Source: Corynebacterium sp. TAE3-ERU16
GTDB lineage: Bacteria > Actinomycetota > Actinomycetes > Mycobacteriales > Mycobacteriaceae
Length of the DNA: 64,000 nucleotides
Direction of reading: 5' to 3'
Assembly (NCBI RefSeq): GCF_019209935.1
Contig: NZ_JAHUTN010000001.1
Location: forward strand, 1 to 64,000
Numbering within the stretch: position 1 is the stretch's first letter; each line of letters starts with the position of its first letter. The position numbers and the translations under genes are program-made. This document shows positions 48,752-58,886 of the stretch, piece by piece. The notes beneath the pieces were generated by a model. The model was not told the DNA's origin and did no database searches. It worked only from the letters and a program-made list of their open reading frames with translations.

Positions 48752-50220
48752 TGGACATCATCGTTTCCGGGCTGACTGTCAGCGCACGGGCAGGCACGGT
48801 GCTCGACGGGGTGGACCTCCGGATGGACGCAGGGGAAATCACGGCGCTGCTCGGTGGATCAGGGACCGGGAAGACAACACTCGCCCACGCACTTCTCGGG
48901 CACATACCCCGGGGGCTGACCGTGACAGCCGGTGACATCTCCTGTGGCGGCACGAATCCCCTGAAACTGTCCGGACGCAATCGACGGGCTTTCCTGCGAC
49001 GTGCCGCTTACGTCGACCAGGACCCGGGGGCGGCACTGCCTCCCACGATGTCCGTCCGCGACATCATCAGCCAACGACGTGCATCGGGAGCCGGAAGCGC
49101 CCGCCCGGGAGATGACCGGATCCGCGAACTGCTGTCCGACATGGGGCTCGGCGACACCGCGGAGATCCTCGACCGGACACCCGGCCAGCTGTCGGGTGGA
49201 CAACGGCGCCGGGTGGGGGTGGCCGCGGGAATAGTCTCCGGACCGGAGCTGCTCATCGTCGATGAACCCACCGCCGGCGTCGACAAGGCCTCCGTCGCCG
49301 CCGTCATCGACACCATCCGGAGGGCCATCGTCCGCACCGGAGCCACGTCACTGATCATCACCCACGACACCGAGGTGGCCGCGGCACTGGCGGACCGCAC
49401 GGTGCATCTCGAACGGGGCATCATCCGCGTCGGGCCAGCATCTCCAGCCATCACATCCACCAGAGACCTGCCGCATCTGATGGATCAGACAGCCACGGCC
49501 ACTGATTCCCCGACGACCATCCACGGTGGTCTCCGCGCCACCGGCCTCTCCGTCGGGTGGGCGGGAGGGCCGGTGACCGTCCCCGTCGATTTCACCGCAC
49601 CGCACGGATGTCTCACCGTCATCTCCGGCCCGTCAGGATCCGGGAAATCGACGCTGTTGCGCACGCTGCTCGGTCTGCTCCCTCCCCGGACCGGATCCCT
49701 GGACCTCGACGGCACACCGCTCGCTCCCGTGTTGAGGCGACGACCACGATCGGTTCGGAGGTGTTTCGCCTGGATACCGCAGGAGGCGGAACTCGCCCTG
49801 AATCCCTCTGTGCCGGTCGCCCGGGCACTTCGTGTCACCGGGGCACCACGCGCGGAGATCGACGCTGTCCTCGCCATGCTCGACCTCGGAGACGTCGATG
49901 TCGCACGGGTGAAACCCGGTGACCTGTCGGGAGGCATGAGACAGCGGGTCTGCGTGGCGGCGGCGCTGCTCGCCCGGCCGGACGTCCTCGTGGCCGACGA
50001 GCCGACGTCAGCTCTCGACGGTGCGAGCGCCGAGCTGGTTCTCACCGCGCTGCGCCGCTGCAGTGAGCGGGGCGCCTGCGTGGTCGCGGCCAGCCACGAT
50101 CCCGAGCTGCTGGGCCTCGCCGATCGGGTGGTGTGCGTGGCTCCGGCGACCGTGTCCCACGGACCATCGCCAGCTAACCCAGGATCCCCGGCCCCATCGT
50201 GGCCTTCAGGTCACCCATGA
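48751..50220 (+). CDS. ABC importer ATPase with two fused nucleotide-binding domains (NikDE/OppDF-like)
   Basis: The 489-aa protein carries two complete ATPase domains. The first (about 1-245) has [18 protein letters not shown] and [12 protein letters not shown]. The second (about 260-470) has [18 protein letters not shown] and [13 protein letters not shown] single polypeptide thus serves both permeases. GGAGGTGG lies just before the ATG at 48751. Its last 47 bp run into the 3' end of dnaE on the other strand. The C-terminal 30 residues are Pro/Ser-rich and come from that overlap, perhaps a recent extension. Confidence 0.9.
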   Translation: MDIIVSGLTVSARAGTVLDGVDLRMDAGEITALLGGSGTGKTTLAHALLGHIPRGLTVTAGDISCGGTNPLKLSGRNRRAFLRRAAYVDQDPGAALPPTMSVRDIISQRRASGAGSARPGDDRIRELLSDMGLGDTAEILDRTPGQLSGGQRRRVGVAAGIVSGPELLIVDEPTAGVDKASVAAVIDTIRRAIVRTGATSLIITHDTEVAAALADRTVHLERGIIRVGPASPAITSTRDLPHLMDQTATATDSPTTIHGGLRATGLSVGWAGGPVTVPVDFTAPHGCLTVISGPSGSGKSTLLRTLLGLLPPRTGSLDLDGTPLAPVLRRRPRSVRRCFAWIPQEAELALNPSVPVARALRVTGAPRAEIDAVLAMLDLGDVDVARVKPGDLSGGMRQRVCVAAALLARPDVLVADEPTSALDGASAELVLTALRRCSERGACVVAASHDPELLGLADRVVCVAPATVSHGPSPANPGSPAPSWPSGHP

Positions 50221-53200
50221 GGTTGCCGTCCCGGTTGACCCGCAGATGCTCCCCCAGGATCATCACCGTCGATTCATCGCCGTCGACCAGATTGAGGTAC
50301 ACGTCCGAGTCGCCCTTGTTCGCCATGAGCACCTGCTTGAGTTTCGCGATGGTGGGCATGGTGCACTGGTCGGTGCGGAGCGTGAGCCTCAGGGGAAGCC
50401 CGGCGCCGTTGCCCGGCCCGAGATCCGGGGTCTTCAGGTCGTCGCAGAACAGGCTGGTGCGGTCATCCCTGATCGAGATGTGGGCCTTGGCGAGGATTAT
50501 GTTGTCCTCCACGATCTGGGGCGCGACCAGTGCGTAGACCTTGTTGAACACGAGCAGCTCCACGGAGGCCCCGTTGTGGTCCTCCACGGTGACGATCGCC
50601 CACGGGGAACCGTCCTTCTTGGAGAAACGTCGGTCGACGGCGGAGATGATCCCGCCGATCTTGACCTCGGCCTTGTTCTTCAGTTCCCCGGCGAGGATCG
50701 TCGTGATCGGGGTGTCGGTCTGTGCGGCCAGTGCCTGCTCGAATCCGTCGAGCGGATGCCCGGATACGTAGAGACCCAGCATCTCGCGTTCGAGGGCGAG
50801 CTCGTGCTTGCGCTCCCACTTCTCGTCCGGAACCTGCACCGCGAACGCGTTGGCGAGGGTCTCGTCCTCTCCTCCGAGGCCTGCGAAGAGATCGAACTGA
50901 CCCTTGTCCGCCGCTTTCTTCGTGGTGATGACGGAGTCCACGGCCTCTTCGTGGATCAGCATCAGCCCCTTGCGGGGATGCCCGAGGGAGTCGAAGGCGC
51001 CGGCCTTGATGAGGGACTCGGTGACCCGCTTGGAGCAGGGGCCCGTTTCGATCTTGTCCAGGTAGTCGGAGAAGTTGGCGAACGTACCCTTCTCCCTGCG
51101 GGTCTTCACGATGGACTCGACGACGTCGGCGCCGACGTTGCGGACCGCTCCGAGTCCGAAGCGGATGTCATCGCCCACTGACTGGAAGGTCAGCTGGGAC
51201 TCGTTGACGTCCGGGGACAGCACGCGGATTCCGAGGTGCCGGCAGTCGGAGAGGTAGATCGCGGACTTGTCCTTGTTGTCCGCGACGGAGGTCAGGAGGG
51301 CCGCCATGTACTCGGCGGTGTAGTTCGCCTTGAGGTAGCCCGTCCAGAAGCTGACCAATCCGTAGCCGGCGGCGTGCGACTTGTTGAACGCGTACGCGGC
51401 GAACGGTTCGATGGTGTCCCAGAGCTTCTTGATCGCCTCGTCCGAGTAGCCGTTGGAGCGCATGCCGGCCTGGAAGTTCACGAACTCCTTGGCGAGCACC
51501 TCGGGCTTCTTCTTGCCCATGGCCTTCCGGAATCCGTCGGCCTGGCCGGCGGTGTAGTTCGCCAGTTTCTGGGAGATACGCATGATCTGCTCCTGGTACA
51601 CGATCAGACCGTAGGTGTCCTCCAGGATCTCCCTGAGCGGCTCCTCCAGCTCCGGGTGGATCGGGGTGATCGGCTGGCGACCGTTCTTCCGGTCCGCGTA
51701 GTCCCAGTGCGCGTTCATTCCCATCGGACCCGGGCGGTAGAGCGCGAGAGCGGCGACGATGTCGTCGAAGCCGGTGGGCTCCATCCGTTTCAGCAGCTCG
51801 CGCATGCCGCCGGAGTCGAGCTGGAACACCCCGAGGGTGTCACCCCGGGCGAGCAGCTTGTAGGTCTCCTCGTCGTCCGTGGTCAGTGCCTCGAGGTCGA
51901 TGTCGATGCCCCGGTTGGCCTTGATGTTCTCGATGCAGTCGCCTATGACGGTGAGGTTGCGCAGGCCCAGGAAGTCCATCTTCAGCAGCCCGATGGCCTC
52001 GCAGGATGGATAGGGCCAGCCGGTGATGATCGCGCCGTCCTGGGCGCGTTTCCACATCGGTATGCAGTCGAGCAGCGGTACGCTCGCCATGATCACGGCG
52101 CAGGCGTGGACGCCGGCCTGGCGGATGACGCCCTCGAGACCGCGGGCCGTGTCGTAGATGGCGCGCACGTCGGGGTCGTTCTCGATGAGGGTGCGCACCT
52201 CCTGCGCCTCTCCGTAGCGCTCGTGCGAGGGATCCATGATCCCGGACAGCGGGATGTCCTTGGCCTGCTGCGCCGGTGGCAGGGCCTTGGTGATGCGGTC
52301 GGCGATCTGGTAGCCGGGCTGGCCGAACTGCACGCGTGCGGAGTCCTTCAGCGCCTGCTTGGTCTTCACCGTTCCGAAGGTGATCACCTGGGCCACCTTG
52401 TCCTCGCCCCACTTGTCCGCCGCGTAGCGGATCATCTCGCCCCGGCGGCGGTCGTCGAAGTCGATGTCGATGTCGGGGGCGGAGGGGCGTTCCGGGTTCA
52501 GGAACCTCTCGAAGAGCAGGTCGTGCTCGATGGGGTCGATGTTGGTGATCGTGAGGGCGTAGGCGACGAGCGATCCGGCCGCGGAACCACGGCCCGGGCC
52601 GACCCGGATCCCGACGGAGCGGGCGTGCTTGATCAGCTCCGCGACGATGAGGAAGTAGGAGGGGTAGCCCTTGCCGTCGATGACGTCGATCTCGTACGTC
52701 GCGCGGTCGAGATAGGCCTGCGGCACCTGACCACCGTCGAACCGTTCCTTCAGCCCCTCCATCACCTCGTGGGTGAGCCAGGAGGTGGGGGTGTATCCGT
52801 CGGGGACGGTGGCGATGGGCATGCGGTCGTGGGTGTGCGGCGTCCAGAGTTCGCTGTAGTCCTGGACGCGCTCCGCGATGAGCAGGGTGTTGTCACAGGC
52901 CCCCGGGACGGTGTCATCCCACATGGAGCGCATCTCCGCGGCGGACTTGATGTAGTAGCCGTCGCCGCCGAACTTGAACCGGTCCTCGTCGTGCAGGGTC
53001 TTGCCGGTCTGCACGCAGAGCATGGCCTCGTGGGCCTTGGCCTGGTCCTTGACGACGTAGTGGCAGTCGTTGGTCACCAACGGCGGCAGGTCGAGGCGCT
53101 TGCCGATCTCCAGCAGTTCGCGGCGCACACGGGTCTCGATGTCGATCCCGTGGTCCATCAGCTCGAGGAAGTAGTTGTCCCGGCCGTAGATGTCCTGCCA

Positions 53201-53731
53201 CATCGCCGCGGCCTCGAGCGCCTGGTCGAACTGCCCCAGGCGCAGACGGGTCTGGACGTCTCCGGAGGGACAACCTGTGGTGGCGATGATGCCGGTGGCG
53301 TTCTCGGCGATGAGATCGGCGTCCATACGGGGCCACTTGCCGAGCTGTCCCTCGTAGGACGCCATCGACGACAGATAGAAGAGGTTGCGCAGCCCGGTGG
53401 CGTTCTCCGCGATCATCGTCTGGTGCAGATACGCACCGGAGGCCGAAACGTCGTCGGATTTCTGGTGGGGCTCACCCCAGCGGATGCGCTGCTTGTTGAA
53501 CCGGGATTCGGGGGCGAGATACGCCTCGATACCGATGATCGGTTTGATGCCGGCGTCGGTCATGGCGTGGTAGAACGCATCCGAGCCGAACATGTTGCCG
53601 TGGTCGGTCATGCCGACCGCGGGCATCTTCTGTCGGGCGACCTCCTCGGCGAGCAGGTCCACCTTGGCCATGCCGTCGAGCATGGAGTATTCCGTGTGGT
53701 TGTGCAGGTGGACGAAGGAGGAACCGCTCAT
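50174..53731 (-). CDS. dnaE1: DNA polymerase III alpha subunit
   Basis: This is the replicative polymerase of actinobacteria. The 1185-aa protein begins with a PHP domain ([13 protein letters not shown], about 6-220). The family C palm and fingers follow, with the catalytic aspartates in [12 protein letters not shown], then the HhH and OB domains (about 900-1100) and a C-terminal region. The PHP metal residues (HLHNH, DHGNM) are kept, so it may carry the proofreading activity known for mycobacterial DnaE1. The ATG at 53729-53731 has TAGACT 8 nt upstream. Its 3' end overlaps the convergent ABC ATPase gene by 47 bp. Confidence 0.97.
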   Translation of the reverse strand: MSGSSFVHLHNHTEYSMLDGMAKVDLLAEEVARQKMPAVGMTDHGNMFGSDAFYHAMTDAGIKPIIGIEAYLAPESRFNKQRIRWGEPHQKSDDVSASGAYLHQTMIAENATGLRNLFYLSSMASYEGQLGKWPRMDADLIAENATGIIATTGCPSGDVQTRLRLGQFDQALEAAAMWQDIYGRDNYFLELMDHGIDIETRVRRELLEIGKRLDLPPLVTNDCHYVVKDQAKAHEAMLCVQTGKTLHDEDRFKFGGDGYYIKSAAEMRSMWDDTVPGACDNTLLIAERVQDYSELWTPHTHDRMPIATVPDGYTPTSWLTHEVMEGLKERFDGGQVPQAYLDRATYEIDVIDGKGYPSYFLIVAELIKHARSVGIRVGPGRGSAAGSLVAYALTITNIDPIEHDLLFERFLNPERPSAPDIDIDFDDRRRGEMIRYAADKWGEDKVAQVITFGTVKTKQALKDSARVQFGQPGYQIADRITKALPPAQQAKDIPLSGIMDPSHERYGEAQEVRTLIENDPDVRAIYDTARGLEGVIRQAGVHACAVIMASVPLLDCIPMWKRAQDGAIITGWPYPSCEAIGLLKMDFLGLRNLTVIGDCIENIKANRGIDIDLEALTTDDEETYKLLARGDTLGVFQLDSGGMRELLKRMEPTGFDDIVAALALYRPGPMGMNAHWDYADRKNGRQPITPIHPELEEPLREILEDTYGLIVYQEQIMRISQKLANYTAGQADGFRKAMGKKKPEVLAKEFVNFQAGMRSNGYSDEAIKKLWDTIEPFAAYAFNKSHAAGYGLVSFWTGYLKANYTAEYMAALLTSVADNKDKSAIYLSDCRHLGIRVLSPDVNESQLTFQSVGDDIRFGLGAVRNVGADVVESIVKTRREKGTFANFSDYLDKIETGPCSKRVTESLIKAGAFDSLGHPRKGLMLIHEEAVDSVITTKKAADKGQFDLFAGLGGEDETLANAFAVQVPDEKWERKHELALEREMLGLYVSGHPLDGFEQALAAQTDTPITTILAGELKNKAEVKIGGIISAVDRRFSKKDGSPWAIVTVEDHNGASVELLVFNKVYALVAPQIVEDNIILAKAHISIRDDRTSLFCDDLKTPDLGPGNGAGLPLRLTLRTDQCTMPTIAKLKQVLMANKGDSDVYLNLVDGDESTVMILGEHLRVNRDGNLMGDLKATMGPGILG

Positions 53732-53739
53732 GGGCGCTT

Positions 53740-53745
53740 AGTCTA
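53740..53745 (-). promoter_or_regulatory. Candidate -10 box of dnaE1 (leaderless)
   Basis: TAGACT on the minus strand, 8 nt before the ATG. Confidence 0.4.
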
Positions 53746-53858
53746 TCCGCCGGACGGACCCCCGGCGAGGGCCCCAGGTCACGGCCCCACCCCGTGGGTG
53801 ACAACGGTGTCGTTCGCGTATCCGTGGAACGCCTGTGGGTCACCGGGGCCGACACGGG

Positions 53859-53864
53859 TAGTGT
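53859..53864 (+). promoter_or_regulatory. Candidate -10 box of rarD (leaderless)
   Basis: TAGTGT, 7 nt before the ATG at 53872. It lies in the 140-bp divergent gap to dnaE1. Confidence 0.4.
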
Positions 53865-53871
53865 GTTCCGA

Positions 53872-54762
53872 ATGATATTCGGGGTTCTCGCCTACCTGCT
53901 CTGGGGTTCCTTCGCCGCCTACTTCCCGCTGCTGAAACCCGCCTCGCCGCTGGAGATCCTGGCGCACCGCATCGTGTGGACCGCGCTCGTGATGTTCCTC
54001 GTCCTCGGCGTGACCCGCGGCATCCCGGTCCTGCGCCGGGCGGACCGCAGGACCTGGGGGACGATCGCCGGCGCGGCGGTGCTCATCGCGTTGAACTGGC
54101 TGGTCTACGTAATCGCGGTCAACACCGGGCACGTCTCGGAGGCGGCTCTCGGCTACTTCATCAATCCTCTCGTCAGTGTCGCGATGGGCATGATCTTCCT
54201 GAAGGAACGGCTGCGCCCGGCGCAGAAGGTCTCGGTGGCGATCGCGGTCGTCGCGGTGCTCATCCTCACGGTCGTCGGCGGTGAGCCGCCGCTGCTCGGG
54301 CTGACACTCGCCGTGACCTTCGGCGCCTACGGTCTGCTCAAGAAGCGGGTCGGTGTCCCGGCGACGGCCTCCCTCGCCGGGGAGACCCTCGTGCTCCTCC
54401 CCCTCGCGGTCGGGTACCTCGTTTTCCTCGGTGTCCGCGGTGGGGGCACCTTCACCGGATACGGCACGGGCCACACGCTGATGCTGATGAGCACCGGGAT
54501 CGTGACCGCCGTTCCGTTGCTGTTGTTCGGGATGGCCGCCAGCCGCATCCCGCTGGCGACGATCGGCATGCTCCAGTACATGACGCCGTCGATCCAGATG
54601 CTGTGGGCGGTGCTCATCGTCGATGAGACGCTCTCCCCCGTGCGGTGGGTGGGTTTCTGCATCATCTGGGTCTCGGTGGCGATCTACCTCGGTGACCTCG
54701 TGGCGCAGCAGCGGTCCAGGCGTCGCGCGGCTCCCGCAGTGGAGGATGTCACTCCGGTCTGA
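53872..54762 (+). CDS. rarD: EamA-superfamily membrane protein, RarD type
   Basis: The 296-aa protein has ten hydrophobic helices and the RarD-specific blocks YLLWGSFAAYFPLLK near the start, EILAHRIVW, LNWLVYVIAV and LGYFINPL. RarD was named from chloramphenicol-sensitive permease-like phenotypes; the substrate is not known. ATG 53872 is chosen because homology starts at once and TAGTGT lies 7 nt upstream; an in-frame GTG at 53863 is less likely. The 3' end overlaps the convergent gene by 14 bp. Confidence 0.9.
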   Translation: MIFGVLAYLLWGSFAAYFPLLKPASPLEILAHRIVWTALVMFLVLGVTRGIPVLRRADRRTWGTIAGAAVLIALNWLVYVIAVNTGHVSEAALGYFINPLVSVAMGMIFLKERLRPAQKVSVAIAVVAVLILTVVGGEPPLLGLTLAVTFGAYGLLKKRVGVPATASLAGETLVLLPLAVGYLVFLGVRGGGTFTGYGTGHTLMLMSTGIVTAVPLLLFGMAASRIPLATIGMLQYMTPSIQMLWAVLIVDETLSPVRWVGFCIIWVSVAIYLGDLVAQQRSRRRAAPAVEDVTPV

Positions 54763-55327
54763 CCACCGGCTGAACCCCGATCCGGCCCCACGCAGCATCC
54801 GGGGGCAGCACCTCGACCGCGAGCACCTCCGGTTCCCCGGCGAGGACACGGAGCGCGGTCCCGTCGTCCCAGACGACCACGCCACGCAACCGCCGGTCCG
54901 GCAGAGTGCCGCCGTCGCCGAGGGAGTGTCCGATGAGGTTCAGGGTGCGGTCGAACACCTCTTCCCGCCCTTCCGCACCGGTGGGTTCGGGCAGCGCCAC
55001 GGGGACCGCACCATCCAGGACGAGCGCGTTGACCCGCCCGATGTCGGCCTGCTCCAGGACCCGTGCCGCATCCGCGGCGGGCTGCGGTTCCCGGAACGTC
55101 ACGAGAGCGAAGCCCTCGTCATCATCCGGGGCCGTCGCGAGACTGTCTGCGGCCCGGACCCGGTAGTCCTCCAGCGACTCACCGTGGTCCCGGCCGAGGA
55201 CATCCCCGTTGACGGGCATCGGTTTCGCCACCCGGTCCGAGGTGGACAGCCAGGCGACGGCACCGACGAGTGCGGCGATGCTGACCACCGCGACGCCCGT
55301 CCGGATCCGGTCCACGTCCATGCTCAT
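54749..55327 (-). CDS. Membrane-anchored extracytoplasmic protein of unknown function
   Basis: The 192-aa product has one N-terminal helix (about 9-27) and an acidic soluble remainder, so it is probably anchored with the bulk outside. I recognise no family. The middle part contains a strand-helix pattern ending in WDDGTALRVLAG. GGGGGA before the ATG at 55327 supports the start; ATG 55321 is also possible. It follows rluD by 23 bp and is probably the last gene of the lspA-rluD transcript. Confidence 0.75.
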   Translation of the reverse strand: MSMDVDRIRTGVAVVSIAALVGAVAWLSTSDRVAKPMPVNGDVLGRDHGESLEDYRVRAADSLATAPDDDEGFALVTFREPQPAADAARVLEQADIGRVNALVLDGAVPVALPEPTGAEGREEVFDRTLNLIGHSLGDGGTLPDRRLRGVVVWDDGTALRVLAGEPEVLAVEVLPPDAAWGRIGVQPVVRPE

Positions 55328-55350
55328 GCCAGTTCCCCCGTTCCCGTGTC

Positions 55351-56280
55351 CTATGCCTGCCGCAGGATGTCCAGCGCCTGCTGCAGGTCATCCGGGTACG
55401 GCGAGACGATCTCCATCGCCCGACCATCGGCCGGGTGGGTGAAGCCGAGGGAGACGGCGTGCAGCCACTGGCGGTCGAGGCCTAGCCGTCTGCTGAGGTT
55501 CGGGTCCGAGCCGTACATCGGGTCGCCGCAACAGGGATGGTGCAGCGCGGAGAAGTGGACCCGGATCTGGTGGGTGCGGCCGGTCTCGAGGTGGACGTCG
55601 AGGAGCGAGGCCTCACGGAACGCCTCGATCGTCGAGTAGTGGGTCACCGAGTGCTTGCCGTCGCTCCGCACGCAGAACCGCCAGCCCGCCGAAGGATGCC
55701 TGCCGATGGGCGCCTCGATGGTGCCCGTCGACGGATCGGGGTGGCCCTGCACGAGCGCGTGGTAGGTCTTGGTCACGGTACGGTCCCGGAACGCACGCTT
55801 GAGGTGGGTGTAGGCCCGCTCGCTGGCGGCGACGACCATGACACCGGAGGTACCGACGTCGAGACGCTGCACGATGCCCTTGCGTTCCGGTGGGCCCGAG
55901 GTGGAGATCCGGAAACCGGCGGCGGCGAGTCCGCCCACCACGGTCGGCCCCTCCCAACCGACGGTCGGGTGCGCGGCGACACCGACGGGCTTGTTCACGG
56001 CGATGACGTCATCGTCGGAGTAGAGGATGTCCATGCCCTCGACGAGTTCCTCCCGGGGAAGCAGGGGGCGCTCGGACTCTGGCAGCGTGACATCCAGCCA
56101 GTCCCCGGCGGTCAACCGGTCGGATTTCCCGACCGCACGCCCACCGACGAGTACGTCACCGGCCGCGGCCAGATCGGCGACCGTGGTGCGGGACAGTCCG
56201 AGGAGCTTCGCCAGTCCGGCGTCGACGCGCATACCGGCGAGACCGTCGGGGACGGGGAGTTGGCGGGAGGGGCGGGTCAT
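55351..56280 (-). CDS. rluD: RluD-family 23S rRNA pseudouridine synthase
   Basis: The 309-aa protein has an N-terminal S4 domain (about 10-70) and a catalytic domain with the active-site D141 in QRLDVGTSG and the HQIRVH block. RluD-type enzymes modify helix 69 of 23S rRNA. The ATG overlaps the lspA stop by 4 bp (ATGA). The neighbourhood lspA-rluD is conserved in actinobacteria. Confidence 0.94.
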   Translation of the reverse strand: MTRPSRQLPVPDGLAGMRVDAGLAKLLGLSRTTVADLAAAGDVLVGGRAVGKSDRLTAGDWLDVTLPESERPLLPREELVEGMDILYSDDDVIAVNKPVGVAAHPTVGWEGPTVVGGLAAAGFRISTSGPPERKGIVQRLDVGTSGVMVVAASERAYTHLKRAFRDRTVTKTYHALVQGHPDPSTGTIEAPIGRHPSAGWRFCVRSDGKHSVTHYSTIEAFREASLLDVHLETGRTHQIRVHFSALHHPCCGDPMYGSDPNLSRRLGLDRQWLHAVSLGFTHPADGRAMEIVSPYPDDLQQALDILRQA

Positions 56281-56801
56281 GCGGTCACCTCCGTGGCCCG
56301 CGACCCGGTGCGGGCGTCCAGCAGCGCGGACAGGAGGAACACGACGACCCCGACGGTGATGCAGGAGTCCGCCACGTTGAACACCGCGAAGTCCCCCACC
56401 GAGATGAAGTCGACGACATGCCCGACGAAGAATCCGGGATCCCGGAACAGCCGGTCGGTGAGGTTGCCGGCCGCACCGCCGGCGACGAGTGCGAGTCCGA
56501 GGGCCGCGAGCCGCCCGTCCACGCGGGGCGAGTTCCAGAGGATCCCCACGACGAAGATCAGCTGGATGGCGGTGAAGACCCACGTGAACGAGGTCCCGAA
56601 GGAGAATGCGGCCCCGGGATTGAACACCAAGTGGAACCGGAACCAGTCGCCGATGAGTGGCACGGCCTCGCCGGGTTCCATCCCGGCGAGGATCAGTGCC
56701 TTGGAGAGTTGGTCCACGGCAGCGGCGACGACGATCACCACGATCGTGAACACCAGATAACCCCTGTTTCGCCTCACCTTGTCAGTCGCCTTGTCAGTCA
56801 C
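56277..56801 (-). CDS. lspA: Lipoprotein signal peptidase II
   Basis: LspA cleaves the signal peptide from lipid-modified prelipoproteins after Lgt action. The 174-aa protein has four membrane helices and both catalytic aspartates: D116 in GNLTDRLF and D145 in [16 protein letters not shown] at the proper distance (9 nt) favours the GTG at 56801. An ATG three codons upstream (56810) would directly abut that ribosome site. At least four lipoproteins encoded in the same window are potential substrates. Confidence 0.93.
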   Translation of the reverse strand: MTDKATDKVRRNRGYLVFTIVVIVVAAAVDQLSKALILAGMEPGEAVPLIGDWFRFHLVFNPGAAFSFGTSFTWVFTAIQLIFVVGILWNSPRVDGRLAALGLALVAGGAAGNLTDRLFRDPGFFVGHVVDFISVGDFAVFNVADSCITVGVVVFLLSALLDARTGSRATEVTA

Positions 56802-56865
56802 GATGACCATCTTCCCCCAAAACCGCCGCAAAACCCACTCGATCGCCCACCGTCCCGGGGCGCGG

Positions 56866-56871
56866 TACCGT
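56866..56871 (+). promoter_or_regulatory. Candidate -10 box of the 352-aa lipoprotein gene (leaderless)
   Basis: TACCGT, 7 nt before the GTG at 56879. Confidence 0.45.
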
Positions 56872-56878
56872 TGGCGGG

Positions 56879-57937
56879 GTGAGACTCTCCCCAAGCAAGA
56901 CTAAACGCCGTATCCGCACGTTCTGCGTCGCCGCCGCGACGGCGACCGCACTCGTCGCCTGCTCCGGCGGCAGCGACGGCCCGGATCCGGAGACGCAGTC
57001 GGGCGGCCGGACAAACGGAGACACCGTCCGTATCGACCTCGACCCGCCCCGCGTCACCCTCCTCGATCCGGGATCCGCCCAGCAGGTCCTCTCCTACGGG
57101 GTCCCGGACGCGGACGCTCCGAGGCAGGAACTCCCGGTGAGGTTCGGCGGTGGCTTCACCACGCTCGTCGACTCCGGTACCGGAACGCAACCCCACCCTC
57201 CCGCGGAACCGGACGGTCTCCCCGTACTCAACGTCGACGCGCAGGCCACGGTGCGTTCGGTGGACGGCGAGAAGGTCACGGCGGGTGAGACGGGTGCGAC
57301 CCGCCGGGTCACGGTGATCGCGGGGGCGCCCCGGTTCACCGGTGAAGCGACGACGCTGGGTTCCGGGGAGGACCCCGACATCGACTGGGACGCCGAACTC
57401 GCGGGAGCCGACGGTTTCACCGTGAGTTACGCGACGACCCCGTCGGGCAAGCCGGTCACGATGTCCCTGCACGCCCCGGATTCGGCATCGGACATCGGGC
57501 GCGCGGGGATGGAGTCCAGGTTGGGCAATCTCGTAACCCTCGCGGTGGTGTTCCCCGACGAGCCGGTGGGCCCGGGCGCACGGTGGACCGTCGAGAGCCG
57601 GATCACCGGCTCGACCACCATGCTGCAGACGGTGACCTACACGCTCACCGAGCTCGACGGCCGGAGCGTGGGACTGGATGTCGAGGTGGATCAGCGCCCC
57701 AGCATCGGTGCGCTGTCCCTCGACGCGCTGGCACCGCAGGGGGACTCCGATGGCGCCGCCGGCGAGTTGCGCGTCGAGAGCGCGGAGACCTCCTCCGCCG
57801 GGCACCTGGAACTCGATCTCGACGATCCGCTGCCGCGCTCCGGTGGCGTCGCCTTCACCACCCGGATCATCTACACCGGGGACGGGTCCGAAGTCCGGGT
57901 GGTCCAGGACAGCCACTCCGCGATCCACTTCGACTGA
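56879..57937 (+). CDS. Putative lipoprotein of unknown function
   Basis: The 352-aa product has a basic N terminus, a hydrophobic segment and the lipobox LVAC (C28). The mature part is a beta-rich domain of about 300 residues. Its organisation (two similar halves of about 130 residues, each with alternating strands) looks like a surface-exposed all-beta fold; no named family is certain. The GTG start at 56879 follows TACCGT by 7 nt and no ribosome site is seen. It is divergent from lspA and insulated by a strong hairpin from the next gene. Confidence 0.78.
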   Translation: MRLSPSKTKRRIRTFCVAAATATALVACSGGSDGPDPETQSGGRTNGDTVRIDLDPPRVTLLDPGSAQQVLSYGVPDADAPRQELPVRFGGGFTTLVDSGTGTQPHPPAEPDGLPVLNVDAQATVRSVDGEKVTAGETGATRRVTVIAGAPRFTGEATTLGSGEDPDIDWDAELAGADGFTVSYATTPSGKPVTMSLHAPDSASDIGRAGMESRLGNLVTLAVVFPDEPVGPGARWTVESRITGSTTMLQTVTYTLTELDGRSVGLDVEVDQRPSIGALSLDALAPQGDSDGAAGELRVESAETSSAGHLELDLDDPLPRSGGVAFTTRIIYTGDGSEVRVVQDSHSAIHFD

Positions 57938-57942
57938 GCCCG

Positions 57943-58001
57943 GACACGCACCGCGCCCGGTCCCCCTTCCTCCGAAGGTGGGACCGGGCGCGGTGCGTGT
58001 C
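57943..58001. terminator. Strong bidirectional hairpin between convergent lipoprotein genes
   Basis: A perfect 22-bp stem (57943-57964 with 57980-58001) closes a 15-nt loop and starts 5 nt after one stop codon. Confidence 0.88.
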
Positions 58002-58030
58002 GCCGCCGGTGTGGCGGCGACACTGATCGA

Positions 58031-58633
58031 CTACTGGGCCGGGGCTTCTCCGGCCGGTGCCTCAGCCGGAGCCTCGGCGGGTGCGGCCGGGTCGAGCGGG
58101 GGCACCTCTTCGGAGCCGGTCTCGAGGCACATCGGCGGAACCTGCTCCGGGGGGACGGTGTTGGTGATGAGGGTGCACGCCCAGCTCTGGGAGAGCTGCC
58201 ACGTACCGTCGACATAGACGAACTCGACGTTCTCGGCGACCTGGCTCGGCCGGTCCGGGAGGGTGAAGTTCACGGTGGCGAGGACGGTACCGTTCTCGTA
58301 TCCCGGGAGGACCGGGGGAACCACCTGGAAGTCGGCGCCCGACTCCTGCTTGGAACGGGTCATCGTCTCGAACAGTTCGGGGGCGTTCTCCCCTCCCTGG
58401 ACGGTGCGGATCTTGTCCTCGACGGAGGCTGCGGGATCGGTCGCCGTTGCGAGAATGGCGTTGAGTTCCTCGGCGGTCGGCTGCTCCGTGGTCCCTGCAG
58501 CGGCGGAAGTCGGTGCCGCGCTGGAGGATGCGGGACCGGACGTGCTGTCCGCTGCTTCGTCGCCGGAACATGCGGCGAGCGACAGTGCCGCGACCACCGC
58601 TGCTGCGGGGGCCAGATGCTTGAGAGTTTTCAC
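58031..58633 (-). CDS. Small lipoprotein with MTB12-like domain
   Basis: The 200-aa product has a signal peptide with lipobox LAAC (C22). A Ser/Ala/Thr linker (about 28-50) precedes a domain of about 115 residues whose strand pattern (ATVNFTL, NVEFVYVDGTWQLS) resembles the mycobacterial low-molecular-weight antigen MTB12. The C-terminal 25 residues are a Pro/Ala/Glu repeat tail. GAGGAG before the GTG at 58631-58633 supports the start. The -10 box TAGGAT (58769-58774, reverse) lies within an inverted repeat upstream. Confidence 0.82.
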   Translation of the reverse strand: MKTLKHLAPAAAVVAALSLAACSGDEAADSTSGPASSSAAPTSAAAGTTEQPTAEELNAILATATDPAASVEDKIRTVQGGENAPELFETMTRSKQESGADFQVVPPVLPGYENGTVLATVNFTLPDRPSQVAENVEFVYVDGTWQLSQSWACTLITNTVPPEQVPPMCLETGSEEVPPLDPAAPAEAPAEAPAGEAPAQ

Positions 58634-58762
58634 GTTGTCTCCTCATGGGGTAGGTCGCCCGGTACCTCGTCCAGTGTCCACGGTCGGACGCGTCGGGGTC
58701 GACGGTCATGACTGCGCCAGTCGTTTCTGCGCGCGCGGCGGATTCCGTGGCGGGCGTACGCG

Positions 58763-58781
58763 ACACTGATCCTAACAGTGT
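58763..58781. promoter_or_regulatory. Inverted repeat over the lipoprotein -10 box
   Basis: ACACTG-N7-CAGTGT is a perfect 6-bp inverted repeat. Its centre contains ATCCTA, which on the minus strand is TAGGAT, the best -10 candidate for the lipoprotein at 58031-58633. The rest of the 253-bp divergent gap (58634-58886) holds TATCAT (58826-58831, forward) as a possible asparaginase -10 and nothing else recognised. Confidence 0.45.
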
Positions 58782-58886
58782 GGCTGATGTAAACAGAAGT
58801 TACGCAAGTGGCAGTGGTTACGGGGTATCATCACCCACCAATGGACTCCGCCGATTTCGTCCTCCGGATGTGGCAGTCTTGTTCCC

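Noticed and set aside
55351..56583. Longer RluD starting upstream at 56583
   Set aside because: The extra sequence is antisense-frame shadow of lspA; the ATG at 56280 couples to the lspA stop and homology starts there.
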